Assembly: GCF_001613385.1 (NCBI RefSeq) | Contig: NZ_BDCG01000023.1 | Location: 124,001-188,000, forward strand | DNA: 64,000 bases | Origin: Nocardia flavorosea NBRC 108225 | Lineage (GTDB): Bacteria; Actinomycetota; Actinomycetes; Mycobacteriales; Mycobacteriaceae | Reading direction: 5' to 3' | Shown here: in pieces, positions 56,460 to 64,000 of the stretch | Numbering within the stretch: the stretch's first letter is position 1 | Layout of the letters: the number at the start of each line of letters is the position of its first letter | The notes under the pieces: model-generated | The model's database searches: none | Seen by the model: the letters and a program-made list of their open reading frames with translations, nothing else | Told to the model about the DNA's origin: nothing | Made by a program: the position numbers and the translations under genes

Positions 56460-57518
56460 TCACCGGACGGCGCGTGTCTGGGACCGGGTAGCACCCCAGC
56501 TGTGCAGGACGGCCGCATGAAGACCGCCGAGTCCGCCGGCCGTCAGGACGATGACGTCGTCCGGGCTGTCGGCAAGGTGCACGAGTCCCTGGTGGTCCAC
56601 TCGACCGAGGGCTTCGATCGGGCCGCGGTGGGTGCTGGGGAACTGATCCAGCGGGAGGGCGGCATGGTTCCACAACCGCGCTGCGACGTCGGTTATGTCG
56701 GGAAACTCCCGGCCGATGATATCGGCCCACACCGGGTTCACTGCGACCATAACCTCGGAAAACACTGTCGAGGTGAGGAACCCGTTCGCGCCCGGGTAGG
56801 CCATCGACTTGCCGATGATCTCCAGTAGCTCGGATCCGGTCGATGCCGCGATATCGCAGATGTTGACCGTCCCCATCGCGCCGTAGACGGTCACCGCGTC
56901 GCCGGGTACTCCGCGCCGCTCGGCGAGAGGTGCCCAAGGAGATCGTTCCTCCCACTCACCGAAGACGATTCCGGCCACACGACCGGGTGTGCCGTAGACA
57001 CTCTGGGACGTCACGCCGACACGCTGGCCTGCGATATTGCGCATCGTCAGGCGTAGGGCGCGGCCGATCGACGGCGCTCCACCGTCCGCACCGCCCAGGC
57101 ACCCCGGGCCGAACGGGATTTCCAGCTCGTGGCGGACCTTTCCGTTGACCACAACAGCCGGAACCACCGACCCGGTGGTCGCGTTCAGGGCATGGAGGTC
57201 GAAAGCGGGCTCGGCCATCGCCGCCAAGGCCGAGCGGAGCAAGGGGAGCGAAGCGGGTGGCGCTCCGGCCATCACCGCATTCGCGGCCAGTCCGGCGAGT
57301 GTGCACGGCGCACCCGACGGCGGAAGTTCGGCCACGACCTCGTCCGGGTCGCCGTCGACTGCGGCGAGGAATTCGTGGACTCGCTCCGGCGTCGGGGGGA
57401 TCAGCGGCAGCCCGTCGGACCAGCCGGCCGTGCGGGCGTACCGGCTGAACTCGGCTGTGCCGGCGGGCACTTCGGTAAGGGCTTCGAGCGCGGACTGCCG
57501 CACGGTCTGGGTGGTCAT
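56460..57518 (-). CDS. Uncharacterised protein, partner of the CGSC protein
   Basis: A 352-residue soluble protein that I do not recognise as a named enzyme. It opens with the motif GWSDGLPLIPPTPERV, followed by a hydrophobic TLAGLAANAVMAGAPPASLPLLRSALAAM segment and a glycine-rich NGKVRHELEIPFGPGCLGGADGGAPSIGRALRLTMRNIAG. No membrane helix, metal motif or signal peptide is clear. It starts 1 bp after the end of the CGSC gene, so the two are strictly coupled and probably work together. Confidence 0.7.
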   Translation of the reverse strand: MTTQTVRQSALEALTEVPAGTAEFSRYARTAGWSDGLPLIPPTPERVHEFLAAVDGDPDEVVAELPPSGAPCTLAGLAANAVMAGAPPASLPLLRSALAAMAEPAFDLHALNATTGSVVPAVVVNGKVRHELEIPFGPGCLGGADGGAPSIGRALRLTMRNIAGQRVGVTSQSVYGTPGRVAGIVFGEWEERSPWAPLAERRGVPGDAVTVYGAMGTVNICDIAASTGSELLEIIGKSMAYPGANGFLTSTVFSEVMVAVNPVWADIIGREFPDITDVAARLWNHAALPLDQFPSTHRGPIEALGRVDHQGLVHLADSPDDVIVLTAGGLGGLHAAVLHSWGATRSQTRAVR

Positions 57519-57519
57519 C

Positions 57520-58404
57520 TCAGCTCACCGCCGCGCTGGTTGCCGCGAACTGTGCGGCGAGATCCCGGTAGTGTTCCCGGCCGATCTCGCGTACTTCCCG
57601 CTCGGGTCTGATATCGAGGGGATACGGCAGTTCGTGCACGCGCAGACCTGATCGGCCGTATTGTGCGGCCAGCGTCCGGGCGAGCGGACGGAACTGTGCG
57701 GTCGCGACAGCGACGGTCGGCAGCCCGGTACGTAGTGCGGTGACGGCATCCTTGACGGTCCACGACGTGCACGAGCCGCAGTTCGCCAGCCCGGATACCA
57801 CCGCGTCCACCGAGGCCAGGAATTCGGCGTAGGAGGCTTCCTGGTCGTGGCCGGCCGCGCGGTCCAGGCCCTGGGCTCGCCGCCAGATCACGGGTTCCGC
57901 GCCGAGCGCGCGAAGGGCGGCCGCCCATTCGTCGACGATCCAGTCCCACGAGCGCCACAGCACGTCTACCCGGAATCCGATCCGTTTACCCGCCAGGTTG
58001 TCCAGGTCCGGGCCGGGATCGGCATCGTCGGCTACGGCGACCGCACAGGGGTCGACGACGCGAAGCGCAGCCCTTGTATCGGTGGCTTCGACACTCCCTT
58101 TCGGGATGGCGGAGGGGACTTCGCTCGCCTGGTTTCCATCCCCTACCCGGGGGTCGGCGACGAGGACGGCGTAGTCGCCGGGATGGCTTCGTTTCAGCGC
58201 CGATTCGGCCATCCGCTGCAAAGCGTCCGGCGGGAGAACACACTCGGCGCATTCTGCGGATTCCAGGTCGAGTTGCAATTCCACCTGACGGCGACGGGTG
58301 TCGATTCGGACGAGCCTGAGATCGGCGCCATCCCCGCTGACCGTCTCGCGCAGGCGGGCTGCCGCCGTCGCGATCTCGTTGATCTCCATAGTTAAAAGAT
58401 ACAT
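57520..58404 (-). CDS. UGSC-family-like protein with C-G-S-C motif and NifU-like N-terminus
   Basis: A 294-residue protein in two parts. Residues 20-85 resemble a NifU C-terminal domain (SGDGADLRLVRIDTRRRQV with ECAEC, Cys52/Cys55), which carries Fe-S clusters. The C-terminal part has GLANCGSCTSWTVKDA with C209-G-S-C212. This matches the UGSC family, in which some members have selenocysteine in the first position; here it is a TGC cysteine codon. The role is unknown; a redox or thiol-disulfide function is plausible. It starts at an ATG with a TATAGC box only 8 bp upstream, suggesting a leaderless mRNA. A later ATG (58389) is less likely. Confidence 0.7.
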   Translation of the reverse strand: MYLLTMEINEIATAAARLRETVSGDGADLRLVRIDTRRRQVELQLDLESAECAECVLPPDALQRMAESALKRSHPGDYAVLVADPRVGDGNQASEVPSAIPKGSVEATDTRAALRVVDPCAVAVADDADPGPDLDNLAGKRIGFRVDVLWRSWDWIVDEWAAALRALGAEPVIWRRAQGLDRAAGHDQEASYAEFLASVDAVVSGLANCGSCTSWTVKDAVTALRTGLPTVAVATAQFRPLARTLAAQYGRSGLRVHELPYPLDIRPEREVREIGREHYRDLAAQFAATSAAVS

Positions 58405-58425
58405 CTAATTGTGCTATAAAATGGG
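58390..58425. promoter_or_regulatory. AT-rich divergent promoter of the two central island operons
   Basis: This stretch carries AGAT-AC-ATCT (58397-58406), a perfect short inverted repeat, plus TATAAAAT toward the right and, on the minus strand, TATAGC toward the CGSC gene. It is far richer in A and T than its surroundings. It probably drives both operons and may bind one regulator. Confidence 0.45.
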
Positions 58426-58553
58426 CGAATCGTCCTCTTCGACCGGTCATTCGCGGACCGGATGTTCACGGGTAGCGGATGACTTCGTCCTGCGATTCCG
58501 GCGGCCGGAGTTCCGTATGGAACGTGATACCGAGATCGATAAAGGAGCAGTTC

Positions 58554-59330
58554 ATGACCGACACAGTTGTCTGGATCACCGGAGCGACCCGAGGGCTGGG
58601 AGCCGGCCTGGCGCGGACGTGCCCGTACCCGCGGGCCCGGATCATCAACGCGTCACGATCACCGCATCCCGACCTCGAGAACATTCGCTTCGACCTCGGC
58701 GATCCGTCCAGTTGGTCCGCGCTGCGCGCATCATTCGACGAGGTGCTGAACGGTTTCACCGGCAAACGCGCCATTTTCGTGCACAACGCGCTGTTCGATG
58801 GATCGACGGGGTATGCGGGCGAGATGGACGAGGATCTCTATTACCGCGATGTGATCGGAAATGCCGCCGCCCCACTGGTATTGGCGGACTGGTTTCTGCG
58901 TGCGGTGGGGCCGGGATACGAGTCCGGAATCCTGCTGATGTCCTCGGCGGCGGCCCGGATGCCGATCGAGGGTCACAGCGTCTACGGCGCCGCGAAGGCC
59001 GGGGTGGAGCACTGGGTCCGGGTCGTGCGCCGTGAGCGCGCCACCCGGGGGACCGGCCCCTGGGTTGTTGCGGTCCGCCCCGGCATGGTCGACAGTGATA
59101 CCACGCGGCGGGAAGCCGAACTCGACCCCGCTGTTTACCCCATGGCCGTCCATCTCGGGGCAGCGTTCGAGGCGGGGGAGGCGCTGAGCCCGGACGACGC
59201 GGCGCGCGATATCTGGGCGGCGATGCCGCCACCTCCGGATACCTCTGTGCTGTTGTTCGGCGCCCCTCCTTCCGGCGTGCTCGCCGCCGGATCGGCGAAC
59301 CCCTCGGCTTCGGTCGAGTCCGGCTCATGA
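58554..59330 (+). CDS. Short-chain dehydrogenase/reductase
   Basis: A 258-residue SDR. Cofactor motif TGATRGLG (9-16); catalytic Ser in LLMSSAAARM and Y-x3-K in HSVYGAAKAG. The subfamily resembles sepiapterin reductase-like SDRs (HNALFDGSTG for the usual NNAG). The substrate is unknown. AAAGGAG site precedes the ATG. It overlaps the CoA transferase gene by 4 bp (ATGA). Confidence 0.85.
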   Translation: MTDTVVWITGATRGLGAGLARTCPYPRARIINASRSPHPDLENIRFDLGDPSSWSALRASFDEVLNGFTGKRAIFVHNALFDGSTGYAGEMDEDLYYRDVIGNAAAPLVLADWFLRAVGPGYESGILLMSSAAARMPIEGHSVYGAAKAGVEHWVRVVRRERATRGTGPWVVAVRPGMVDSDTTRREAELDPAVYPMAVHLGAAFEAGEALSPDDAARDIWAAMPPPPDTSVLLFGAPPSGVLAAGSANPSASVESGS

Positions 59331-60418
59331 GCGGGGCACTGGCCGGCCTGCGGGTCATCGACACGGCCACTCTGTACGCGGCGCCGTATCTCGCGACGCT
59401 GCTCGCGGATCACGGCGCCGATGTCGTGAAGATCGAACCACCTGGTGGCGACTCCTACCGCCATCACCCTGGCCGGATGTGGCCGCTGCTGGCTCGCGGG
59501 AAGCGCTCCGTGGAGCTCGACCTGCGCAGTGAGGCAGGCTGTGCCGCGCTGCGCCGGCTGGTGGTCGATACCGATGTGCTGGTGGTGAATATGCCGCTCG
59601 CGACCCTGCGCAAGCGTGGTCTCGACTATTCGACACTCCGGGCGCTCAATCCCGGTCTCATCTATGTGTCCGTGACCGGCTACGGGCAGGACGGGCCCTA
59701 CGCCGACAGGCCCGGCAACGGCACCATCGCCGAGGCGTTCAGTGGGCTCACCCATGTCACCGGCGAACAGGACGGGCCCCCGATTCTGCCGAGCGTTCCC
59801 ACGGGCGACGCGGTGACAGCATTGACCGGGGCGTTCGGGGTGCTCGCCGCCTGTTATCACCGGTTGGCGCACGGCGGCGGCGGTCAGCTCATCGATGTCA
59901 ATCCGATCGACAGCCTGCTGCAAGCGGTGGCACCCGTCCATACCGCCTACGAGGGCTCGGGAGAACCTCCCGCCCGTCTCGGCAGCAGATTGCGGGACTC
60001 GGTGGTGCGCAACGTTTTCCCGACCGAGGACGGCCGCTGGGTGGCCATCGGCGCGTCGACGCCCAGACATCTCGCCGACCTGGCGGCCTTGGCCGGGCAC
60101 GAAACCCGCGACGAGGCCGGGGCCCCGGTGGGTGACGTGGAGGCGTCGCTGCGGAAATGGACGAGCAAACAGCACCACACCGTGGTGGTAGCGGAGCTGG
60201 TGGAACGGCGGCTGCCCGTCTCCCTGGTCCAGAACGCTCGCGATATACGCGATGATCCCCATGTCCGGTCCCGGGCATGCCTGACCGAGGTGACCACCGC
60301 CGAGCAGGGCGCGATCACCGTGCCCGCGCCTGCCCCGCGTCTCTCCGGTACCCCGGCGAAGCCGGCGACTCGGACTCCCGACCTCGGCCGGCACACCGGC
60401 GAGGTGCTCGGCGAATGA
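59327..60418 (+). CDS. Family III CoA transferase (CaiB/BaiF type)
   Basis: A 363-residue enzyme that moves CoA between carboxylic acids. The N-terminal LAGLRVIDTATLYAAPYLATLLADHGADVVKIEPPGGD and the active-site region with catalytic Asp161 (PTGDAVTALTGAFG) are typical. It is a little shorter than the usual 390-400 residues. It should activate the island's acid substrate as its CoA thioester or swap CoA from product to substrate. It overlaps both neighbours by 4 bp. Confidence 0.9.
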   Translation: MSGALAGLRVIDTATLYAAPYLATLLADHGADVVKIEPPGGDSYRHHPGRMWPLLARGKRSVELDLRSEAGCAALRRLVVDTDVLVVNMPLATLRKRGLDYSTLRALNPGLIYVSVTGYGQDGPYADRPGNGTIAEAFSGLTHVTGEQDGPPILPSVPTGDAVTALTGAFGVLAACYHRLAHGGGGQLIDVNPIDSLLQAVAPVHTAYEGSGEPPARLGSRLRDSVVRNVFPTEDGRWVAIGASTPRHLADLAALAGHETRDEAGAPVGDVEASLRKWTSKQHHTVVVAELVERRLPVSLVQNARDIRDDPHVRSRACLTEVTTAEQGAITVPAPAPRLSGTPAKPATRTPDLGRHTGEVLGE

Positions 60419-61260
60419 CGGGCGTGGCGCGGGGCGGGCTGGTGGAACGTTTGGCACTGATGAACGGATGTCTCGCCACGGTCCCGTTCCGGCGGTTCGT
60501 CGCCCTCGCGGCCGCGGCCGGCTTCGAGGCGGTCAGCTGCTGGCCGAACGTATGGCGGCACGCTCGTCGCAAGGACGGTCTCGATCTGGCCGGGATGCGA
60601 ATGCTTCTGCAGGACAACGGCCTTGTGCTGACCGACTGCGACGGCTGTCGCGAGTGGGTGGGCAGCGCACTCGGCACCGCCGCGACAGCCATCGACGCGG
60701 ACCGCCATGAGATGTTCGAGGTGTGCAGTGCGCTCGGCGGCACCACGATCACGGCGGTCCACGACACCGGCGACGGACTCGACCTGGATCGCGATGCGGC
60801 CGCGTTCGCCCGGCTGTGTGATGACGCGGCCGAACACGGTCTGCGAGTTGCCCTGGAATTCGTACCGTTCACGACGGTAGGGGATGTGGGCACCGCGTGG
60901 TCGCTGGTCGAGGCCGCCGGGCGGCCCAACGGGGGACTGGTGTTCGACCTGTGGCATCACGCCCGAAGCGGCGCAGCCGATTCCGACGTGTTACGTGTTC
61001 CGGCATCGCGTATCTTCACCGTCCAGCTCGCCGACGGGCCGGGTCGTGCTCCGGGGCCGGACCTTGCGTTGGAGGCCAGGACCGGCCGCCGTCCGCCGGG
61101 CGCGGGCGAGATGGGCAATTCCCGGCTCCTCCGGATCCTGGCCGGGATGGGGGTGCGCGCCACCGTCGGGCCGGAGGTGCGGTTGACCGAGGACACCGAG
61201 ATCGAACACCACGTCAACGACCTCTACCAGGCGACCGTGCGCACCCTTGCCGAGAAGTGA
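60415..61260 (+). CDS. Xylose isomerase-like TIM-barrel protein
   Basis: A 281-residue TIM barrel of the AP endonuclease 2/xylose isomerase-like type: start ERLALMNGCLATVPFRRFVALAAAAGFEAVS, then RVALEFVPFTTVGDVGTAWSLVEAAGRPNGGLVFDLWHHARSG with metal-type Glu, Asp and His, and a final Glu in VGPEVRL. The family includes isomerases and epimerases of sugar-like or ring compounds; the reaction here is unknown. ATG overlaps the previous stop (ATGA). Confidence 0.8.
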   Translation: MTGVARGGLVERLALMNGCLATVPFRRFVALAAAAGFEAVSCWPNVWRHARRKDGLDLAGMRMLLQDNGLVLTDCDGCREWVGSALGTAATAIDADRHEMFEVCSALGGTTITAVHDTGDGLDLDRDAAAFARLCDDAAEHGLRVALEFVPFTTVGDVGTAWSLVEAAGRPNGGLVFDLWHHARSGAADSDVLRVPASRIFTVQLADGPGRAPGPDLALEARTGRRPPGAGEMGNSRLLRILAGMGVRATVGPEVRLTEDTEIEHHVNDLYQATVRTLAEK

Positions 61261-61317
61261 TCGAGGTCGACCCGGCAGTGGAATGAACGTGCCTCTGTCG
61301 TCCGGGGCCGGGCGATC

Positions 61318-62109
61318 TCAGCGTCCCGTGAAGCGTGGTATCCGCCGTTCACTGAATGCCGCGAAGCCTTCGCGCGCATCGTCCGTGGCGAACAGATGGT
61401 GGAGCCGCTGGAACTCCAGGTCGATGAAGGAGCGGAAGTCGACCCGTGCTGCGGTCAGGTAATGCTGTTTGAGCGCGCGTGCTGCGAGCGGTGCCCGGCC
61501 CGCGAGGTGGGCGGCCACCGTGGCCACCGCGGCCGGGAAGTCGGCATCGTCGTGTACCGAGGTGAGCAGACCGAGCTCGAGGGCTTGGCCTGCGCTGAGC
61601 TTGTCGTCGAGCAGCGAGAGGCGTTTGGCGGCGGACTCGCCGATGAGCCTGGGCAGCAGCCACGGCAACCCCATATCGCCGGCCACGCCGATCGTCAGGA
61701 ACGATGAGCGGAACACCGCCGAGCGCGCCGCCACCCGCAGATCGCATGCGCAGGCGAACCCGAAGCCGGCACCGGCGCACGCCCCGTTGACCGCGGCAAT
61801 GGTGGGCACCGGCAGCTCGTAGAGCCGGATCGGAAGCGAGATATCCGCTGCCACCGGTGATACATCCGCCGGTGCCGGCCCGCCCTGGGCGTTGGATCCG
61901 TGCACATCCGCACCGGGACAGAACGATCGGCCGGCGCCGGTGAGCACCAGTACCCGCACCTCCCGATCGCCTGCTACGCGGTCGAGGGCGTCGGTCATCT
62001 CGGCAGCCATCGTGACAGTGACGCCGTTGAAGTGCTCCGGCCGGTCGAAGGTCAAGGTGGCCACGCCTGCATCATCGTGGTCGAGCCGGATGGTCGTGTA
62101 GTCGGTCAT
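61318..62109 (-). CDS. Enoyl-CoA hydratase/isomerase family protein
   Basis: A 263-residue crotonase. The oxyanion-hole stretches LTGAGRSFCPGADV and GACAGAGFGFACACDLRVAA are present, with the hydrophobic GVAGDMGLPWLLPRLIG. Crotonases hydrate, isomerise or cleave enoyl-CoA; the reaction cannot be told. The ATG at 62109 is preceded by GGAGG on the minus strand. It is convergent to the TIM-barrel operon and divergent from the second crotonase gene. Confidence 0.88.
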   Translation of the reverse strand: MTDYTTIRLDHDDAGVATLTFDRPEHFNGVTVTMAAEMTDALDRVAGDREVRVLVLTGAGRSFCPGADVHGSNAQGGPAPADVSPVAADISLPIRLYELPVPTIAAVNGACAGAGFGFACACDLRVAARSAVFRSSFLTIGVAGDMGLPWLLPRLIGESAAKRLSLLDDKLSAGQALELGLLTSVHDDADFPAAVATVAAHLAGRAPLAARALKQHYLTAARVDFRSFIDLEFQRLHHLFATDDAREGFAAFSERRIPRFTGR

Positions 62110-62154
62110 ATCTGGCCTCCGGAGCTGAAACGAGTGCGCTCGCAACGTATCACC

Positions 62155-62179
62155 TATTAACTAAATGTATTAACTAAAT
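62155..62179. repeat. Two 12-bp direct repeats in the crotonase intergenic region
   Basis: TATTAACTAAAT occurs at 62155-62166 and again at 62168-62179, one base apart. This AT-rich pair lies 46 bp upstream of the minus-strand crotonase. It is a good candidate for a regulator-binding site of the island. Confidence 0.6.
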
Positions 62180-62228
62180 CACTGTTGGGCGGGTAGGGTT
62201 GTGTTGCTGTGGGGCCGGTCCGCATGAG

Positions 62229-62344
62229 GGCCGGCGCAACGAGTCGCTGAACACGCTGGGCAAGGAGCTCAGCGATTCCGCCGAGCGGATCCAGGTGCTG
62301 TCCGGCCGGGTGGTCCGTGGCCTGCATCCTCTGCTCCGACGCTG
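62229..62344 (+). pseudogene. Coding-like C-terminal fragment of an unknown gene
   Basis: In the 280-bp gap before the second crotonase, the plus frame ending at the TGA at 62342-62344 reads as a believable helical C-terminus (NESLNTLGKELSDSAERIQVL and so on, 38 residues). There is no good start for it. It may be the tail of a regulator or enzyme deleted when the island was rearranged. No family is recognised. Confidence 0.35.
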
Positions 62345-62389
62345 AATCACCGCAACGGTAGTGCCGGCACGCCGGCCCGAGGAGGTCTT

Positions 62390-63181
62390 GTGAACGATTC
62401 TGTCTTCGTCGAGCGTATCGATGACGCTCTACTCGGTATCACCCTGAATCGTCCCGATCGGCTCAATGCGATCGAGGATTCCTTCGTGGCTGCCATGCAC
62501 GCCGCACTGGACGGTGTCGAGGCAGAGCCGGGGGTGCGGGCTGTGGTGCTCACGGGCGCCGGGCGCGGGTTCTGTGCGGGCGCCGATCTGACGGTCACCG
62601 CGGATCTCGAACGGCAGACCTCTGCCGACCTCTATCGAGGTCAGCAGCGCCTGGCCGATATGGCGGTCCGGTTGCACGAGCTGCCGGTACCGGTGGTTGC
62701 CGCTGTCAACGGACCGGCGGCCGGCGGTGGACTCGCGCTGGCCGCCGCGTGCGATCTGCGGGTGGCATCCACTCGCGCGCACTTCGCGGTGGCCAACGTC
62801 CGCATTGGTATCTCGGGTGGTGAGATGGGGCTCAGCTGGCTGCTTCCGCAGTCGGTGGGCCGGGCCCGTGCAACGGAGTTGCTGCTCACCGGGCGTCGCT
62901 TCGATGCCGCGGAGGCCCTGGAATGGGGATTCGTCAATCGCCTCGCCGAGCCTGCCGATGTGCTGGCCGAAGCGTGCGCGCTCGCTCGCGCGGTGGCGGG
63001 CAACCCCGCGTTCGGAGTCAGGCTGACGAAGGAGATGCTGCGAACCACGGCTACGGCAAGCAGCCTGCGGGACGCGGTCATGCTGGAGAACCGCACACAG
63101 GTCCTGGCGGTATATGCGGGCGATATCGATCAGGCCACCGAATCCTTTCGCCGCGACGGCCCGCGCAGTGCCGGCCGGTGA
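62390..63181 (+). CDS. Enoyl-CoA hydratase/isomerase family protein
   Basis: A 263-residue crotonase. Motifs are LTGAGRGFCAGADL, GPAAGGGLALAAACDLRVAS and GISGGEMGLSWLLPQSVGRA. It is related to the first crotonase in the island but clearly different. The start GTG at 62390 has GAGGAGG upstream. Substrate and reaction are unknown. Confidence 0.9.
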   Translation: MNDSVFVERIDDALLGITLNRPDRLNAIEDSFVAAMHAALDGVEAEPGVRAVVLTGAGRGFCAGADLTVTADLERQTSADLYRGQQRLADMAVRLHELPVPVVAAVNGPAAGGGLALAAACDLRVASTRAHFAVANVRIGISGGEMGLSWLLPQSVGRARATELLLTGRRFDAAEALEWGFVNRLAEPADVLAEACALARAVAGNPAFGVRLTKEMLRTTATASSLRDAVMLENRTQVLAVYAGDIDQATESFRRDGPRSAGR

Positions 63182-63528
63182 CCGGCGGCGTGAACCGCTG
63201 AACTCGGCTCGCCTGTATCGAGCGCGAGTACCCCCGATGGTGCTGCCGTGTCGCACGGGTGACCCGGAGAGTTTCGTGGAGTGGCGGCTGGACGGGGACC
63301 CGGTGCCCGCTGCCTCGAGCCCACGCCACGATCAGCCGGGTTTCGGTCCGCGCGGTCAGCGCCTTGCCGGAGGTGTCGCCGATCGCCGAGTTCGTCGAGT
63401 GGCTCGGGGGTGGGCCGCTAGGGCCGCATATGCGACAACTCTGCCGGCCGTCGAGCGCGGGCCGGTCTGTCACGCCGCGCGCGAGAGGGGGCGGTGCGAA
63501 TATCGCAAATCGCGCCATTTTCGAGAGT
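63182..63528. other. Intergenic region before the MaoC-like gene
   Basis: About 350 bp with no recognised gene; open frames are Arg-rich and lack homology. Base composition falls toward the end, where the next promoter lies. Confidence 0.45.
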
Positions 63529-63551
63529 TAGAGCAATTATTTATCTATATT
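63529..63551 (+). promoter_or_regulatory. Promoter and operator-like site before the MaoC-like gene
   Basis: TAGAGCAATTAT (63529-63540) repeats the TAGATCAATTAT of 53847 with one change. A -10-type TATATT (63546-63551) follows at 5 bp, as in the first promoter. TAGA and TCTA (63544-63547) form outer arms. This suggests one regulator for both. Confidence 0.45.
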
Positions 63552-63575
63552 GGTTCGAGCGGCAATGGAGGTGTC

Positions 63576-63602
63576 ATGATCATCTGGAAGAGGTACCGAT
63601 GA
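63576..63602 (+). CDS. Possible 8-residue leader ORF overlapping the dehydratase start
   Basis: ATG at 63576 begins the reading frame MIIWKRYR and stops at TGA 63600-63602, overlapping the ATG of the next gene. GGAGGT precedes it at 3 bp. It could be a leader whose translation is coupled to the dehydratase. The frame is short enough to be chance. Confidence 0.3.
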   Translation: MIIWKRYR

Positions 63603-64000
63603 CGGTCGAACGATTCCCTGTCGAGGCGGGGCACGTCCTGATGTTTCGACGCGCCGTAGGTCACCGAGACACCGAACGCGGCGCCGATACGTCGGCCGAT
63701 CTCCCGGTCCCGCCCACATTCGTCCAGGCGGCCGTGCAGTTCGACCCCGAATACGTCCTGCGGCCCGCGCCCGGTCGCACCTGGCACGGCTCCGCGGACG
63801 ACCCGGGCTTCATACCGTCGGGGGTCGACGGTCTGCATGCCGAGCAGCACTACGAGTTCCACCAGCCGGTTCGCGTCGGCATGGTGCTGCACACCACGGA
63901 GCGCGAAGGCCGGACCTGGCAGAAATCCGGCCGCTCCGGCACGCTGCACTTCTCCGAGCAGATCGTGGACTATATCGACGATTCCGGCACCCTGATCGTC
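63599..64000 (+). CDS. FAS1-like/MaoC-type dehydratase domain protein, 3' end cut off
   Basis: The first 134 codons of a gene that runs past the window end. The reading frame begins MTVERFPVEAGHVLMF, followed by PPTFVQAAVQFDPEYVL and HAEQHYEFHQPVRVGMVLH. This fits the N-terminal FAS1-like dehydratase (MaoC-like) domain found in acyl-CoA hydratases. GAAGAGG lies 5 bp before the ATG. It should hydrate an enoyl-CoA in the island pathway. Confidence 0.75.
   Translation, partial: MTVERFPVEAGHVLMFRRAVGHRDTERGADTSADLPVPPTFVQAAVQFDPEYVLRPAPGRTWHGSADDPGFIPSGVDGLHAEQHYEFHQPVRVGMVLHTTEREGRTWQKSGRSGTLHFSEQIVDYIDDSGTLIV

Noticed and set aside
57770..57785. Possible selenocysteine codon in the CGSC motif
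   Set aside because: The codon is TGC, a normal cysteine, and no in-frame TGA occurs at that point, so no selenoprotein is needed.
1..64000. CRISPR arrays, rRNA, tRNA, transposases or phage genes
   Set aside because: No array-like repeat-spacer pattern and no recognisable RNA gene, transposase or phage structural gene was found on either strand.

Overview
The window is high-GC DNA with actinobacterial codon use and many GTG starts. It carries markers typical of mycolic-acid actinomycetes: a GarA FHA protein with an N-terminal ETTSVF motif, an FtsR-type MerR regulator, a WhiB protein, a large malate synthase G, and the block CDP-alcohol phosphatidyltransferase - gcvH - garA - ftsR - BFN protein - MerR - gcvP known from mycobacteria. 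A Nocardia-like genome is the best guess. This rests on gene content and gene order only, since no similarity search could be run.

Layout. 1-7.5 kb: the start of an SMR efflux gene with a near-perfect operator, then a molybdenum hydroxylase operon on the minus strand (coxL-coxM-coxS-coxG; form II, not a true CO dehydrogenase) with its maturation genes xdhC and mocA and a TetR regulator. 7.5-13.6 kb: an orphan ABC ATPase, a GntR regulator divergent from a leuA gene, a DinB protein and an acyl-CoA dehydrogenase. 14.1-21.1 kb: cysD-cysNC (PAPS synthesis), a divergent IclR regulator, and an operon of DUF1214 protein, SDR and sulfotransferase. Both promoters of this block carry KstR-like palindromes. 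21.4-35.6 kb: thioesterase, thioredoxin plus Ser/Thr kinase pair, IclR regulator, FAD dehydrogenase, heme oxygenase, ThrE-type exporter, acyl-CoA oxidase, PAP2 phosphatase, NERD protein and DUF2252 protein. 36.1-43.4 kb: the conserved glycine cleavage/GarA block, with a tandem glycine riboswitch before gcvP. 43.5-47.3 kb: a DctA transporter divergent from a CitA/DcuS-type two-component system. 47.3-53.0 kb: a von Willebrand factor A lipoprotein-like gene, whiB, an HNH endonuclease gene and glcB.

53.0-64.0 kb looks like a separate catabolic island. It begins after a strong terminator and about 800 bp of non-coding or degenerate DNA. It holds four SDR-type or related oxidoreductase/NTF2-like genes, a family III CoA transferase, two enoyl-CoA hydratases, a TIM-barrel protein, a MaoC/FAS1-like dehydratase that runs off the window, a mycofactocin-type SDR, and an operon of two unusual genes: a protein with a C-G-S-C motif fused to a NifU-like N-terminus, and an uncharacterised 352-residue partner. 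AT-rich promoters in this island share operator-like elements. The content suggests CoA-dependent breakdown of an unknown, probably alicyclic or steroid-like, acid; the substrate is not shown by the sequence.

The two most interesting parts are the sulfate-activation/sulfotransferase block with shared KstR-like sites (about 14.1-21.1 kb) and the CGSC-protein operon inside the island (55.6-58.4 kb).
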